From: Micromonospora echinospora
GTDB lineage: Bacteria > Actinomycetota > Actinomycetes > Mycobacteriales > Micromonosporaceae
Direction: 5' to 3'
DNA length: 64,000 nucleotides
NCBI RefSeq assembly: GCF_900091495.1
Contig: NZ_LT607413.1
Coordinates: forward strand, 7,509,501 to 7,573,500
Shown here: piece after piece, positions 1 through 9,599 of the stretch
Layout of the letters: every line of letters begins with the position of its first letter
Numbering within the stretch: the first letter of the stretch is position 1
Made by a program: the position numbers and the translations under genes
The notes under the pieces: model-generated
The model's input: the letters and a program-made list of their open reading frames with translations, nothing else
The model's database searches: none
What the model was told of the DNA's origin: nothing

Positions 1-15
1 GACCCGCGTCCACGC

Positions 16-1194
16 TCACCGGATCACCAGGGCGTCGAGGTAGCCGGCCAGGTTACGGCGGATCTCGGCCACCGAGTCACCGCCGAACTTCTCCGTGGTG
101 GCCTCGGCGAGCACCAGGGCGACCATCGCCTCGGCGACCACCGCCGCGGCCGGCACGGCGCAGACGTCCGACCGCTGGTTGATCGCGGTGGCCGGCTCGC
201 CGGTGGTCACGTCGACCGTGGCGAGCGCCCGGTTCAGCGACGAGATCGGCTTCATCGCGGCCCGCACCCGCAGCGGCTCACCGGTGGTGATGCCGCCCTC
301 CAGGCCACCGGCCCGGTCGGTCACCCGGCGCACCCCGGTCGGGGTCGGCACCATCTCGTCGTGCGCCTCGGAACCCCGGGACCGCGCCTGCTGCCAACCG
401 TCGCCGATCTCGACCCCCTTGATCGCCTGGATCGACATCAGCGCGGTGGCCAGCCGGGCGTCGAGCTTGCGGTCCCACTGCACGTGGCTGCCGAGGCCCG
501 GCGGCACCCCGTACGCGAGCACCTCGACCACGCCACCGAGGGTGTCGGCGGCCTTCTTCGCGGCGTCGACCTCGGCGACCATCCGGGCGCTCGCCTCGGG
601 GTCGAGGCAGCGCAGCGGGTCGGCGTCGATCCGCGCGGCGTCCTCCGGACGGGCCCGCAGCCCCGGGTCGACCGCGATCGGACCCAGCTCCACCACGTGC
701 GAGACGATCTCGATGCCCAGGGTCTGCCGCACCAGCGCCTTGGCGACGGTCCCGACGGCGACCCGGGCGGCGGTCTCCCGTGCACTGGCCCGTTCCAGGA
801 TCGGCCGGGCGTCGGTGTGTCCGTACTTCTGCATGCCGGCCAGGTCGGCGTGGCCGGGACGGGGGCGGGTCAGCGGGGCGTTACGCGCCTGCTTGGCCAA
901 CTCGTCCGCGTCCACCGGGTCGGCCGCCATCACCGTGCGCCACTTGGGCCACTCCGAGTTGCCGACCCGGATCGCCACCGGGCTGCCGATGGTCACACCG
1001 TGCCGGAGCCCACCGATGACCTCGATCTCGTCCTGCTCGAACGACATCCGCGCGCCCCGGCCGTAGCCGAGTCGACGGCGGGCCAGTTCGGCGGAGATCT
1101 CCCCGGTGGTGACCTCGACCCCGGCGGGAACGCCCTCCAGGAGCGCGACCAGGGCGGGACCGTGCGATTCACCTGCAGTCAACCAGCGCAACAC
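16..1194 (-). CDS. aroC: chorismate synthase AroC
   Basis: Catalyses the last shikimate-pathway step, 5-enolpyruvylshikimate-3-phosphate to chorismate, using reduced FMN. The 392-residue product begins [12 protein letters not shown], the family N-terminus with its catalytic His. It carries the central [17 protein letters not shown] and [17 protein letters not shown] segments and the C-terminal [17 protein letters not shown] segment. The frame stays open upstream to 1488, but the GTG at 1194 is chosen because conservation starts exactly there and 392 residues matches the family. It diverges from metK. aroE of the same pathway lies about 1.5 kb away on the same strand with metK in between, so the two aro genes are not in one simple operon here. 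Confidence 0.96.
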   Translation of the reverse strand: MLRWLTAGESHGPALVALLEGVPAGVEVTTGEISAELARRRLGYGRGARMSFEQDEIEVIGGLRHGVTIGSPVAIRVGNSEWPKWRTVMAADPVDADELAKQARNAPLTRPRPGHADLAGMQKYGHTDARPILERASARETAARVAVGTVAKALVRQTLGIEIVSHVVELGPIAVDPGLRARPEDAARIDADPLRCLDPEASARMVAEVDAAKKAADTLGGVVEVLAYGVPPGLGSHVQWDRKLDARLATALMSIQAIKGVEIGDGWQQARSRGSEAHDEMVPTPTGVRRVTDRAGGLEGGITTGEPLRVRAAMKPISSLNRALATVDVTTGEPATAINQRSDVCAVPAAAVVAEAMVALVLAEATTEKFGGDSVAEIRRNLAGYLDALVIR

Positions 1195-1435
1195 CGGATC
1201 AGTCTGGCACGCCCCGCATCCGGTGCGGCGCACCGGCCACCGCGTCCCGCCCTGCGGACCGTCGACGACACGGACTCGTCCCGGCGGGACCGGTCCCGCC
1301 GCAGGCCCGTCGTCGGGAGCACGGCTCGAGTCAACCTGGAGAGGCGCTCGTACCCGCTCCCCTAGCGTCGGGGGCGCGACCCGTCGTCCCGCCCCCGTTC
1401 CGGCAATCGTCTGAACCGAACCCGAGAGGAACACT

Positions 1436-2629
1436 GTGGCACGTCGTCTGTTCACGTCCGAGTCGGTCACGGAGGGCCACCCGGACAAGATCGCTGATCA
1501 GATCAGTGATGGGATTCTGGATGCGTTGTTGAGTCAGGATCCGCGTTCGCGGGTCGCGGTGGAGACGTTGATCACGACGGGGCAGGTGCACGTCGCGGGT
1601 GAGGTGACCACGAAGGCGTACGCGGACATTCCGGCGATCGTGCGGGAGACGATCCTGGGGATCGGCTATGACTCGTCGCGGAAGGGGTTCGACGGGGCGT
1701 CGTGTGGGGTGAGTGTGTCGATCGGGGCGCAGTCGCCGGATATCGCGCAGGGTGTGGACAACGCGTTCGAGTTGCGGACGGGTTCGTCGGAGTCGGCGTT
1801 GGATGCGCAGGGCGCCGGGGATCAGGGCATGATGTTCGGGTTCGCGTGTGCGGAGACCCCGGAGTTGATGCCCCTGCCGATCGCTCTCGCGCATCGGTTG
1901 GCGCGGCGGTTGTCGGCGGTGCGGAAGGACGGGACGATTCCGTATCTGCGTCCGGACGGTAAGACGCAGGTGACCATCGAGTACGAGGGTTTGCGGCCGG
2001 TCCGTCTGAACACGGTGGTCGTCTCCTCGCAGCATGCGGCGGACATCAGTCTGGAGTCGTTGTTGACGCCGGACGTGCGGGACCATGTGATCGCCCCCGA
2101 GGTCGAGGGCCTGGGGTTGGACACTGACGGGTACCGGTTGTTGGTGAACCCGACGGGTCGGTTCGAGATCGGTGGGCCGATGGGTGACGCCGGCCTGACC
2201 GGTCGGAAGATCATCGTGGACACCTACGGTGGGTACGCCCGGCACGGTGGTGGGGCGTTCTCCGGTAAGGACCCCTCGAAGGTCGACCGGTCGGCGGCTT
2301 ATGCGATGCGGTGGGTGGCGAAGAACGTGGTCGCCGCCGGGTTGGCGGAGCGCTGTGAGACGCAGGTCGCCTACGCGATCGGTAAGGCGCATCCGGTGAG
2401 TTTGTTCATCGAGACGTTCGGCACGGAGAACGTGCCGGTCGAGCGGATCGAGAAGGCCGTGAACGAGGTGTTCGACCTGCGTCCCGCGGCGATCATCCGG
2501 GACCTGGACCTGCTCCGGCCGATCTACCGGCAGACCGCCGCGTACGGCCACTTCGGCCGGGACCTACCCGAACTGACCTGGGAGAACACCGACCGCGCCG
2601 CCGACCTCAAGTCGGCCGCAGGAGCCTGA
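1436..2629 (+). CDS. metK: S-adenosylmethionine synthetase MetK
   Basis: Makes S-adenosylmethionine from methionine and ATP in the cytosol. The 397-residue product has the family signatures: [17 protein letters not shown] near the N-terminus (ATP site), the hexapeptide GAGDQG (about residues 124-129), and [19 protein letters not shown] (P-loop-like, about 270-288). Start is GTG at 1436 with a GAGAGGA ribosome site just upstream. Codon choice is odd: from about 1500 to 2480 it is rich in TTG, GTT, GAT, TAT and GGT, unlike neighbours that use nearly only G/C-ending codons. Actinobacterial metK often sits near coaBC/priA, so a second copy elsewhere is possible. The downstream convergent gene is aroE, with a shared terminator between. 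Confidence 0.97.
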   Translation: MARRLFTSESVTEGHPDKIADQISDGILDALLSQDPRSRVAVETLITTGQVHVAGEVTTKAYADIPAIVRETILGIGYDSSRKGFDGASCGVSVSIGAQSPDIAQGVDNAFELRTGSSESALDAQGAGDQGMMFGFACAETPELMPLPIALAHRLARRLSAVRKDGTIPYLRPDGKTQVTIEYEGLRPVRLNTVVVSSQHAADISLESLLTPDVRDHVIAPEVEGLGLDTDGYRLLVNPTGRFEIGGPMGDAGLTGRKIIVDTYGGYARHGGGAFSGKDPSKVDRSAAYAMRWVAKNVVAAGLAERCETQVAYAIGKAHPVSLFIETFGTENVPVERIEKAVNEVFDLRPAAIIRDLDLLRPIYRQTAAYGHFGRDLPELTWENTDRAADLKSAAGA

Positions 2630-2661
2630 CCCCCAGCTCATCCCGCGATCACGAGTTCGCC

Positions 2662-2699
2662 GATACGGGGCTGTCCCGCTCGGGGGATGGCCCCGTATC
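2662..2699. terminator. bidirectional terminator between metK and aroE
   Basis: A perfect 10-bp inverted repeat, GATACGGGGC at 2662-2671 and GCCCCGTATC at 2690-2699, lies between two convergent genes. A smaller TCCC/GGGA pairing inside the loop can lengthen the hairpin. It has no long T-run, as is usual for actinobacterial terminators. Confidence 0.75.
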
Positions 2700-2735
2700 A
2701 CCGAACCGGAGTCGATCGTGCCGGGGCGGGGAGGG

Positions 2736-3554
2736 TCAGCGGGCGGCGGCGAGGGCCGCGCGCATCGCCTCGACCGGCGCGGAGACACCGGTGAAGTGCT
2801 CGAACTGACCGACGGCCTGGGCGAGCAGCAGGTCCAGCCCAGAGACCACCGGGCAGCCGGCCACCTGCGCGGACGCGGCGAGCGGGGTCGGCCACGGATC
2901 GTAGAGCGCGTCGAAGCACACCGTCCCGGGCCGCCAGGCGGCCAGATCGGCGAACGGGTCGGCGGCCCCCTTCGGCAGGGTGGAGACCACCACGTCGGCG
3001 TCGAGGTGCGCGGCGGCCTCGGCCCACGGGGCGGCGGCCATCGGCACGCCGAGCGCCCCGGCCACCGGACGCAGCTCCGCGACCGCCTCCGGGCGGCGGG
3101 CCAGCACGGTCACCGACTTCGCGGCCAGCCGCGCCGCCGCCGCGACCGCCGCCCGGGCGGTGCCCCCGGCACCGAGCACGGTGACCGTGGCTCCCGGGGA
3201 CACCCCGGCGGCGGTCAGCACCTCGACCATGCCCACCACGTCGGTGTTGTCCGCGTACCAGGTGCCGTCCGGGCGGTGGACCAGCGTGTTGGCGGCCCCG
3301 ACGGCGGCGGCGACCGGCGACACCTCGGCGGCCACGGTGAGCGCGGCCTCCTTGCCCGGCATGGTCACCGACAGGCCGGCCCACTCGGGGGCGAGCCCGG
3401 CGACCAGGCCGGGCAGTCCGGCCGCGTCGCACTCGATCCGGGTGTACGACCACCCGGTCAGCCCGGCCGCCGCGTACCCGGCGTTGTGGATCGCCGGCGA
3501 GAGGGAGTGCGCGATCGGCGTACCGACCACCGCCGCCCGGCGGGCCTGCGTCAC
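2736..3554 (-). CDS. aroE: shikimate dehydrogenase AroE
   Basis: Reduces 3-dehydroshikimate to shikimate with NADPH. The 272-residue product has the substrate-binding SLSPAIHN motif at 18-25, the catalytic Lys in SVTMPGK (62-68) and the NTD motif of the substrate pocket. The Rossmann glycine loop LGAGGTARA is near residue 128, and a C-terminal GLDLLLAQAVGQFEHFTG helix is typical of the family. ATG start at 3554. It converges on metK. The next gene upstream on this strand is mltG, with the small secreted-protein gene between them on the other strand. Length and motifs are standard. Confidence 0.95.
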   Translation of the reverse strand: MTQARRAAVVGTPIAHSLSPAIHNAGYAAAGLTGWSYTRIECDAAGLPGLVAGLAPEWAGLSVTMPGKEAALTVAAEVSPVAAAVGAANTLVHRPDGTWYADNTDVVGMVEVLTAAGVSPGATVTVLGAGGTARAAVAAAARLAAKSVTVLARRPEAVAELRPVAGALGVPMAAAPWAEAAAHLDADVVVSTLPKGAADPFADLAAWRPGTVCFDALYDPWPTPLAASAQVAGCPVVSGLDLLLAQAVGQFEHFTGVSAPVEAMRAALAAAR

Positions 3555-3717
3555 CTCCGCCTCACCACCCCTCCCAGGATCGGCAGCAGGGTAGCAAGTC
3601 GGGAACCGTCAGTACGAGCATCAAGCCAATGAACCTCCCCACTTATCTAACCCCTTGAACATATCCCACTACCGATGGTTACATGATCTCTCCCGAGATT
3701 AGCTAGGAGTGATCGCT

Positions 3718-4101
3718 ATGCTACGAAGGGTAGCAACTGCTGCTGCCATCGGCGCACTGGCCACCTTGACGCTGGCTGTTCCCGGAGCGAACGCCGGCAC
3801 CTTGGACGCTGGCGCGACTCCCAAGTCAGGCAGTACCGCCGTGAAGATCCGTACGGGGCCGGGGACGGGATACACCGCGGTGGCCCAGGTGGGCGCCGGG
3901 CAATGGGTTGGCTGCTGGTATCCGGCAACCACCGACTGCAACAAAACCAGCACTGGCGTGGCCACGGGCGACTCCTACACCTGTAACGGCGTAACGAGTA
4001 ACAAGTGGCTGAAGGTGGGCTACAACCTGACGCTGAAGTATGTGGCGTTGGGCTGTGTCAACACCGCCCACATCCCGCCCGGGGCGGTAGTGATCGGCTA
4101 G
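3718..4101 (+). CDS. small secreted SH3-like protein
   Basis: A 127-residue protein with a clear signal peptide: Arg-containing N-terminus, hydrophobic run of about 18 residues, and cleavage near PGANA. The mature part starts as a bacterial SH3-type domain (VKIRTGPGTGYTAVAQV is the usual first strand) and ends in a Cys/Trp-containing half with four cysteines (in VGCWY, TTDCN, YTCNG, LGCVN), likely two disulfides. Start ATG 3718 is preferred over GTG 3709 because AGGAG at 3705-3709 is correctly spaced for the ATG. The gene and about 100 bp upstream are clearly less GC-rich than the flanks, suggesting recent arrival. Function unknown; cell-wall binding or an extracellular signal/toxin role are possible. 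Confidence 0.8.
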   Translation: MLRRVATAAAIGALATLTLAVPGANAGTLDAGATPKSGSTAVKIRTGPGTGYTAVAQVGAGQWVGCWYPATTDCNKTSTGVATGDSYTCNGVTSNKWLKVGYNLTLKYVALGCVNTAHIPPGAVVIG

Positions 4102-4111
4102 CCGAAGACTG

Positions 4112-4142
4112 GTGGGGGTGAAGGAAGTTCCTTCACCCCCAC
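4112..4142. terminator. strong hairpin terminator, convergent genes
   Basis: Arms TGGGGGTGAAGGA (4113-4125) and TCCTTCACCCCCA (4129-4141) pair perfectly with a three-base loop. It follows the secreted-protein stop by 10 bp and the mltG stop from the other side by 26 bp, so it can serve both genes. Confidence 0.85.
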
Positions 4143-4167
4143 GGGTAGGACGACGAGCCGGGTGGGA

Positions 4168-5364
4168 TCAGATGATGCCGGCCTCTCGCGCCTTGTCCTT
4201 GTTGCGCTCGTGCTGTTCCACCGTCTCGGCGAACTCGGAGTTGCCCTCCTTGTCGACCGCCACGAAGAAGAACCACTTCCCCTCCGGCGGGTCCATCGCC
4301 CCTTCCAGCGCGTCCTTGCCCGGGTTGTTGATCGGGGTCGGTACCAGGCCGCGCAGCTTGCGGCTGTATGGGCTCTTGGTGTCGACGAGTTCGGACTGGC
4401 TCATCTCAGCGGATGTCTTGGTCTTCTGGCCGGTCAACTCGAGGTGGTAGTTGACCGTGACGTCCATCTCCAGACAGTTGCAGGGAAAGTCCCCGTAGGC
4501 GCGGTTGTAGGCGACCCGGGCGACCTTGCCGAGGTCCGCCTTGGTGCCCGCCTCGGCCTGGGCGAGCGAGGCCACGATCAGGGCCTCGTACGGGCTGATC
4601 CCGCCGCGTTCCTTCTGCACCCGCTCGGCGAACTGCATCTTGCCGGTGACGGTGAGGAAGTTCGACACCATCTGCTTGAGGATGACCTCGGCGGTCGCCT
4701 TCGGCGGGACCTCGTAGGTGTCCGGGTAGAGGAAGCCCTCGATCGACTTGACGACCTCCTTGCCGTCGTTGCGCTTGAACCACCAGTCCGGGACACCGAG
4801 CGCCTCCGGGTCCTTCGCCGCCGCCTCGAAGTCCTCCACCGGGATCTGGGTCTTCTCCGACAGGAGCTTGTACGTCCGCTTGGCGGTCGTCCCCTCGGGG
4901 ATGGTGATCCCGTTGACGATCTTGTTCTTGAGGTCGAGGAGCATGCCGAGGGCGCTCTCGCCGCTCATCTGCTTGCGCACCTTGTAGGTGCCGGGCTGGA
5001 TGTTCTTGCTGCGCGCGTTCTCCTCGGCGGCGTCGATGAACGCCTGGGCGCTCTTGACCACGCCCGCGCTGTAGAGCACGTTGCCGATGTCGGCGATCAG
5101 CGCGCCCTGCTTGACCTCGATGGTCACCTCACCCGTGCCGGCGCCGTCGTAGTCGGGAGTAACGAAGTAGCTCTGCACCCGGTCGAAGCCGTAGAAGGCG
5201 CCACCACCGATCGCGCCGAGCAGGACGAAGGCCAGCAGGAGGGCGAGGACCGTACGGCCCCCACCACCGGACTTGCCCTTGCGCTTGCGCATGGCACTGC
5301 GCCGGTGCTTGCCCTTCTCGCCTCGGTCCCGTTCGTCGAAACCGAGATCCAGGTCGTCGATCAT
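4168..5364 (-). CDS. mltG: endolytic murein transglycosylase MltG (YceG)
   Basis: Cleaves nascent peptidoglycan glycan strands in the membrane, setting chain length. The 398-residue product has a charged cytoplasmic N-terminus, one membrane span at about 37-59, and an extracellular YceG domain. The signature EGFLYPDTY is at 209-217 and the presumed catalytic Glu is E271 in ASLAQAEAG, aligned with the usual ASIVEKE block. The ATG overlaps the ruvX stop by one base (TAATG), so translation is probably coupled. The order alaS-ruvX-mltG with shikimate genes downstream is the common actinobacterial arrangement. Confidence 0.93.
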   Translation of the reverse strand: MIDDLDLGFDERDRGEKGKHRRSAMRKRKGKSGGGGRTVLALLLAFVLLGAIGGGAFYGFDRVQSYFVTPDYDGAGTGEVTIEVKQGALIADIGNVLYSAGVVKSAQAFIDAAEENARSKNIQPGTYKVRKQMSGESALGMLLDLKNKIVNGITIPEGTTAKRTYKLLSEKTQIPVEDFEAAAKDPEALGVPDWWFKRNDGKEVVKSIEGFLYPDTYEVPPKATAEVILKQMVSNFLTVTGKMQFAERVQKERGGISPYEALIVASLAQAEAGTKADLGKVARVAYNRAYGDFPCNCLEMDVTVNYHLELTGQKTKTSAEMSQSELVDTKSPYSRKLRGLVPTPINNPGKDALEGAMDPPEGKWFFFVAVDKEGNSEFAETVEQHERNKDKAREAGII

Positions 5365-5822
5365 TACGTCCGCCTCCGCTGCGCCTCTAGCCAGCTCTGC
5401 AGAATCTCCACCGCGGCGGCCTGGTCGACCACCGCCCGTTGCCGTTTACCTCGGACGCCCCGCTCGGCCAGCCTACGACTAGCCACCACGGTCGACATCC
5501 TCTCGTCGGTGAGCGTCACCGGAACAGGCGCTATTACATCAGCCAAACGGTCCGCGTACGACCTGGCGTGTACGGCGGCCGGCCCGTGCTTCCCGGCCAG
5601 GTTCACCGGAAGCCCCACCACCACCTCGACCACCGCGTGCTCGGCGACCAGCCGGCGCAGCTCGGCCACGTCGCCGGGAACGGTGTCGTCCGCGCTGGTC
5701 AGGTCGCGGGCGAGGGTGACCAGCGGGGTGGCCAGGATGCCGTCCGGATCGCAGATCGACACGCCGACCCGGACCTGGCCGACGTCCACCCCGAGGCGGA
5801 CGCCCCGCGCGAATTCACTCAA
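5364..5822 (-). CDS. ruvX: putative pre-16S rRNA / Holliday junction nuclease RuvX (YqgF)
   Basis: YqgF-family RNase H-fold nuclease, 152 residues, linked in other bacteria to 16S rRNA 5' processing. It has the first acidic strand GVDVGQVRVGVS, the VVVGLP strand, DERMST (conserved Glu) and the C-terminal DQAAAVEILQSWL segment. The start is a TTG at 5822: an in-frame TGA lies two codons further upstream, there is no ATG or GTG before the conserved core, and GGGAG sits about 10 bases upstream. It is the gene between alaS and mltG, overlapping mltG by one base. Confidence 0.9.
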   Translation of the reverse strand: MSEFARGVRLGVDVGQVRVGVSICDPDGILATPLVTLARDLTSADDTVPGDVAELRRLVAEHAVVEVVVGLPVNLAGKHGPAAVHARSYADRLADVIAPVPVTLTDERMSTVVASRRLAERGVRGKRQRAVVDQAAAVEILQSWLEAQRRRT

Positions 5823-5903
5823 TCGGGTTCACTCCCTGCGACTGCCCGCACCGGCTGACTGCACACCGCCGGAAAACGTACCCCGGGCTCCCGGCGGCAG
5901 AAC

Positions 5904-5937
5904 GCACCAGGGCGGACCATGCGGCCCGCCCTGGTGC
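5904..5937 (-). terminator. hairpin downstream of alaS
   Basis: A perfect 12-bp stem, GCACCAGGGCGG (5904-5915) with CCGCCCTGGTGC (5926-5937), and a 10-base loop lie just past the alaS stop and before ruvX. It likely ends or attenuates alaS transcription, implying ruvX-mltG also have their own promoter. Confidence 0.7.
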
Positions 5938-5952
5938 ACCTCGTCGGAGGAT

Positions 5953-8631
5953 CTACGCCTCGCTGATCGCCTTCTCCACGGTGAGCAGCAGGTTCGGCGC
6001 CTCGGCCGCCGGCAGACCGCCGCCCTGGGCCAGGTCGGGACTTCCCCCGCCCCGCCCGGAGAAGGCCGCCTTGACCAGGTCGTTCGCGGCCAAGCCCCGG
6101 CTACGCGCCGCGCCGTTCACCGCCACCACCAGGGACGCCTTGCCGTTGGCACGCGCCGCCACCGCGACCACCGCCGGCCGCGCCGCGTCGATCCGGCCCC
6201 GGATCTCCTGGGCGAGGGTCCGCACGTCGTTGCCGGCCGCGCCCTCCGGCGCCTCGGTGCCGACGTACGCGACGCCGCGCACGTCCTTCGCCTGCGCGGC
6301 GAGCGCCGCCGCCCCGCCGAGCACCAACTGGGCCCGGAGCTTCTCCAGCTCCCGCTCGGCGTCGCGGAGCTGGCTGACGGTCTGCTCCACCCGGTCGGCC
6401 ACCTGGTCGCTGGGCACCCGGTACAGCTCCGCCAGCCGGGCGACGAGCAGGTGCTCCTTGGCCAGGAAGCGGAACGCGTCCATGCCGACCAGCGCCTCGA
6501 CCCGGCGCACCCCGGACCCGATCGACGCCTCGGAGAGGATCTTCACCAGGCCGAGCTGCCCGGACCGGTCGACGTGCGTGCCGCCGCACAGCTCGCGGGC
6601 GTAGTCGCCGACCTCGACGACCCGCACCTCGTCGCCGTACTTCTCGCCGAAGAGCGCCATCGCGCCGATCCGGCGGGCCTCCTCCAGCGAGGTGACGAAG
6701 GCGTGCACCTCCAGGTCGGCCAGGAGCACCTCGTTGACCTGCTGCTCCACGTCGTGCAGCACGCTCGGCGCGACCCCGGTCGGGGTGTTGAAGTCGAACC
6801 GCAGCCGCCCCGGGGCGTTCAGCGAACCGGCCTGCGTCGCCGACTCGCCGAGGAAGTTGCGCATGGTCTGGTGCACCAGGTGGGTGGCGGTGTGCGAGCG
6901 GGAAATCGCCCGCCGCCGGGTCACGTCGATCTCGGCGAAGCCGGTCTCGCCGGACCGCACCTCGCCCCGGCGCACCCGCGCCCGGTGCACCACCAGGCCG
7001 GGCACCGGCTGCTGGACGTCGAAGATCTCGACCTCGCCGCCGCCGACGGTGATCAGCCCCTGGTCGGGCTGCTGCCCGCCGCCCTCGGCGTAGAACGGGG
7101 TCGCGTCGAGCACCAGCTCGATGGTGTCCCCCTCGACGGCCGCGGCGACCGGGGCACCGCCGGAGAGCAGCGCCCGGACCCTCGCCTCACGCGACGTCTC
7201 GGTGTACCCGGTGAAGGTCACCGGGCCGCCGCTGTCCAGCACCGACCGGTACGCCGACAGGTCGGTGTGCCCGGTCTTGCGCGCCTTCGCGTCGGCCTTG
7301 GCCCGGGACCGCTGGTCGGCCATCAGCCGGCGGAAGCCCTCGGCGTCGACGGTCAGCCCCTGCTCGGCGGCGATCTCCAGGGTCAGGTCGATCGGGAAGC
7401 CGTACGTGTCGTGCAGCTGGAACGCCTTGTCCCCGGAGAGCGCCGGCTTCCCGGCCCGCTTCGTCTCGCTGATCGCCGTGTCCAGGATCGTGGTGCCGGC
7501 GCGCAGGGTGGAGAGGAAGGCGTCCTCCTCCGCGTACGCGTACTGCGAGATCCGGTCGAACTCGGTGGCCAGTTCCGGGTACGACGGGGACATGCAGTCC
7601 CGGGCCACCGGCAGCAGCTCCGGCATCGCCCGGTCCTGGTAGCCCAGCAGCCGCATCGCCCGGATCGCCCGGCGCATGATCCGGCGCAGCACGTAGCCGC
7701 GCCCCTCGTTGCTCGGGGTCACCCCGTCGCCGATGAGCATCAGCGCGGTCCGCACGTGGTCGGCGACCACCCGCAGGCGGACGTCGTCCGGGTGCGACTC
7801 GGCGGCCACCTGGCCGGAACTCGTGCCGTACCGCTTGCCGGACAGCTCGCTGGCCCGGTCGAGGATCGGCCGGACCTCGTCGATCTCGTAGAGGTTGTCG
7901 ACGCCCTGGAGGATGGAGGCGATCCGCTCCAGCCCCATGCCGGTGTCGATGTTCTTCTTCGGCAGGTCACCGACGATCCGGAAGTGCTCCTTGCTGGTCA
8001 CGTCCGCGATCTCGTACTGCATGAAGACGAGGTTCCAGAACTCCAGGTAGCGGTCCTCGTCGACCTCCGGACCACCCTCGCGTCCGTAGGCGGGGCCCCG
8101 GTCGTAGAAGAGCTCGGAGCAGGGGCCGGCCGGGCCGGGGATGCCCATCGACCAGTAGTTGTCCTTCTTGCCCCGCCGGACGATCCGCTCCGCCGGCACG
8201 CCGACCGACCGCCAGATGTCGTACGCCTCGTCGTCGTCCAGGTAGACGGTGGGCCAGACCCGCTCCGGGTCGAGCCCGAAGCCGCCCTCGGCGACCGGCT
8301 TGGTGGACAACTCCCAGGCGAGCGGGATCGCCCCGGCCTTGAAGTAGTCACCGAAGGAGAAGTTGCCGTTCATCTGGAAGAACGTGCCGTGCCGGCTGGT
8401 CTTGCCGACCTCGTCGATGTCCGGCGTCCGGATGCACTTCTGGACGCTGACCGCGCGCGGGTACGGCGGGGTCTGCTGACCCAGGAAGTACGGGACGAAC
8501 TGCACCATGCCGGCGTTGACGAACAGCAGGTTCGGATCGCTGATGGCGGGCAGCGGAGCGGACGGCACCACGGCATGGCCGTTCGCCTCGAAGTGGGCGA
8601 GATACCGCCGCTTGATCTCCGCCGTCTTCAT
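5953..8631 (-). CDS. alaS: alanyl-tRNA synthetase
   Basis: Charges tRNA-Ala. The 892-residue product has the class II catalytic domain at the N-terminus ([12 protein letters not shown] and [18 protein letters not shown]), then the tRNA-recognition region. The editing domain carries the zinc-binding HTATH near residue 579 and CGGTH near 679. A C-Ala domain rich in small residues closes the protein. ATG start at 8631 overlaps the stop of the upstream DUF6167-type gene by ATGA. Full length with all catalytic and editing motifs. Confidence 0.97.
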   Translation of the reverse strand: MKTAEIKRRYLAHFEANGHAVVPSAPLPAISDPNLLFVNAGMVQFVPYFLGQQTPPYPRAVSVQKCIRTPDIDEVGKTSRHGTFFQMNGNFSFGDYFKAGAIPLAWELSTKPVAEGGFGLDPERVWPTVYLDDDEAYDIWRSVGVPAERIVRRGKKDNYWSMGIPGPAGPCSELFYDRGPAYGREGGPEVDEDRYLEFWNLVFMQYEIADVTSKEHFRIVGDLPKKNIDTGMGLERIASILQGVDNLYEIDEVRPILDRASELSGKRYGTSSGQVAAESHPDDVRLRVVADHVRTALMLIGDGVTPSNEGRGYVLRRIMRRAIRAMRLLGYQDRAMPELLPVARDCMSPSYPELATEFDRISQYAYAEEDAFLSTLRAGTTILDTAISETKRAGKPALSGDKAFQLHDTYGFPIDLTLEIAAEQGLTVDAEGFRRLMADQRSRAKADAKARKTGHTDLSAYRSVLDSGGPVTFTGYTETSREARVRALLSGGAPVAAAVEGDTIELVLDATPFYAEGGGQQPDQGLITVGGGEVEIFDVQQPVPGLVVHRARVRRGEVRSGETGFAEIDVTRRRAISRSHTATHLVHQTMRNFLGESATQAGSLNAPGRLRFDFNTPTGVAPSVLHDVEQQVNEVLLADLEVHAFVTSLEEARRIGAMALFGEKYGDEVRVVEVGDYARELCGGTHVDRSGQLGLVKILSEASIGSGVRRVEALVGMDAFRFLAKEHLLVARLAELYRVPSDQVADRVEQTVSQLRDAERELEKLRAQLVLGGAAALAAQAKDVRGVAYVGTEAPEGAAGNDVRTLAQEIRGRIDAARPAVVAVAARANGKASLVVAVNGAARSRGLAANDLVKAAFSGRGGGSPDLAQGGGLPAAEAPNLLLTVEKAISEA

Positions 8632-8933
8632 CGCTGGGGTTCCTCCGGAAAGATCTCTCGGTCGCCGATGCGCGGATCCTCCCGCAGCTCGGCGAACTGG
8701 TCGTCGAACGCCTCGCCCCGGGCGAACGCCTCGTGGATCTCCTGCTCGCGTTCGGCCATCCCGATCCGGACGTCCTCCACGAAGCTACGCATCGACTCCA
8801 GCAGTCCGCCAGCGGATTCGGTCAGCGAACCGGCGATGCCCTGCGGCGTGTACGCGTGCGCGGTCCGGGTGGCCTTGCGGACCACCACCACGCCGACGGC
8901 GAGCCCGATGCCGAGCCAGAACAGACGCCTCAT
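8628..8933 (-). CDS. DUF6167-like small membrane protein
   Basis: A 101-residue protein with one N-terminal membrane segment (residues about 3-18, [15 protein letters not shown]) followed by a charged helical tail with many Glu and Arg. It resembles the DUF6167 proteins found directly before alaS in actinobacteria; that assignment rests on size, layout and position. Its stop overlaps the alaS start (ATGA), so the two are probably co-translated. Function unknown. Confidence 0.8.
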   Translation of the reverse strand: MRRLFWLGIGLAVGVVVVRKATRTAHAYTPQGIAGSLTESAGGLLESMRSFVEDVRIGMAEREQEIHEAFARGEAFDDQFAELREDPRIGDREIFPEEPQR

Positions 8934-8956
8934 GTCTCTTCCTCCCCGCTACCGGC

Positions 8957-9418
8957 TCAGCGGTCGCCACGCTTGGCGGCGCGACGCTGCTGCTTGATGG
9001 TGTCGCGCACCTCGCGCTCGGTCTCGGCGTGCCGGCGGGCGGAGGCGGCCTTGCGCACGCCGTACCCGAAGGCGGCGACCTTGACCAGCGGGTTCGCGGC
9101 GGCGGCGGAGACCACGGTGGCCAGGTTCGCCACGTTGGCGGTGACGTTCTGCGCGTGGCTGGTCATGGTGTCGACCTTGGCGAGCTGGAGGTTCACCCCG
9201 TCCAGCGAGGTCTGCACCTGGGTCAGGGCCGTGTTGACGTTCTCCACCGTGGTGTTGACGTTGCCCAGCAACGGCCTGGTCTGCTCGTTGAGGTCGTTGA
9301 TCATGCGGGTCGTGGCGTCCACGGTGTGCCGCAGGCGCAGGATGGGCAGCGTCAGGATCAGCACCAGCATCGCGAACGCGATCGCCGCCACCAGCGCCGC
9401 GACCTCTCCAAGCTCCAC
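8957..9418 (-). CDS. DUF948-type membrane protein
   Basis: A 153-residue protein with one N-terminal transmembrane segment, then a long coiled-coil-like region with repeated LLxNVNTTVENVN pattern, and a basic tail ending RRAAKRGDR. This is the layout of DUF948 proteins that precede alaS in actinomycetes. The frame is open to 9502, but GTG 9418 is chosen because AGGGAGG lies just upstream and the hydrophobic core begins a few residues later. Expected on the cytoplasmic membrane; role unknown, possibly scaffold-like. Confidence 0.85.
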   Translation of the reverse strand: MELGEVAALVAAIAFAMLVLILTLPILRLRHTVDATTRMINDLNEQTRPLLGNVNTTVENVNTALTQVQTSLDGVNLQLAKVDTMTSHAQNVTANVANLATVVSAAAANPLVKVAAFGYGVRKAASARRHAETEREVRDTIKQQRRAAKRGDR

Positions 9419-9599
9419 GCGTGTCCTCCCTAAGCAGTGTTCCGCCGACCCGTCGTCGGCGGAACGTGCGACCGTCGTACCCGGCACCGGTGTGCCGGAC
9501 ACCGCCCTGGTCGCGCACCAGCGGCGAGTACGGCCACCAGCAGCATGACCGGCAGCGGTCCGCCAGCCCCAGACCCTACCGTCAGTGATGGACGGCGGC

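Noticed and set aside
1195..1435. A SAM riboswitch before metK
   Set aside because: No conserved SAM riboswitch core or pairing could be traced in this space.
4162..8997. A long stop-free plus-strand frame of about 1600 codons
   Set aside because: It is antisense to mltG, ruvX and alaS, whose motifs are clear; open antisense frames are common at this GC content.
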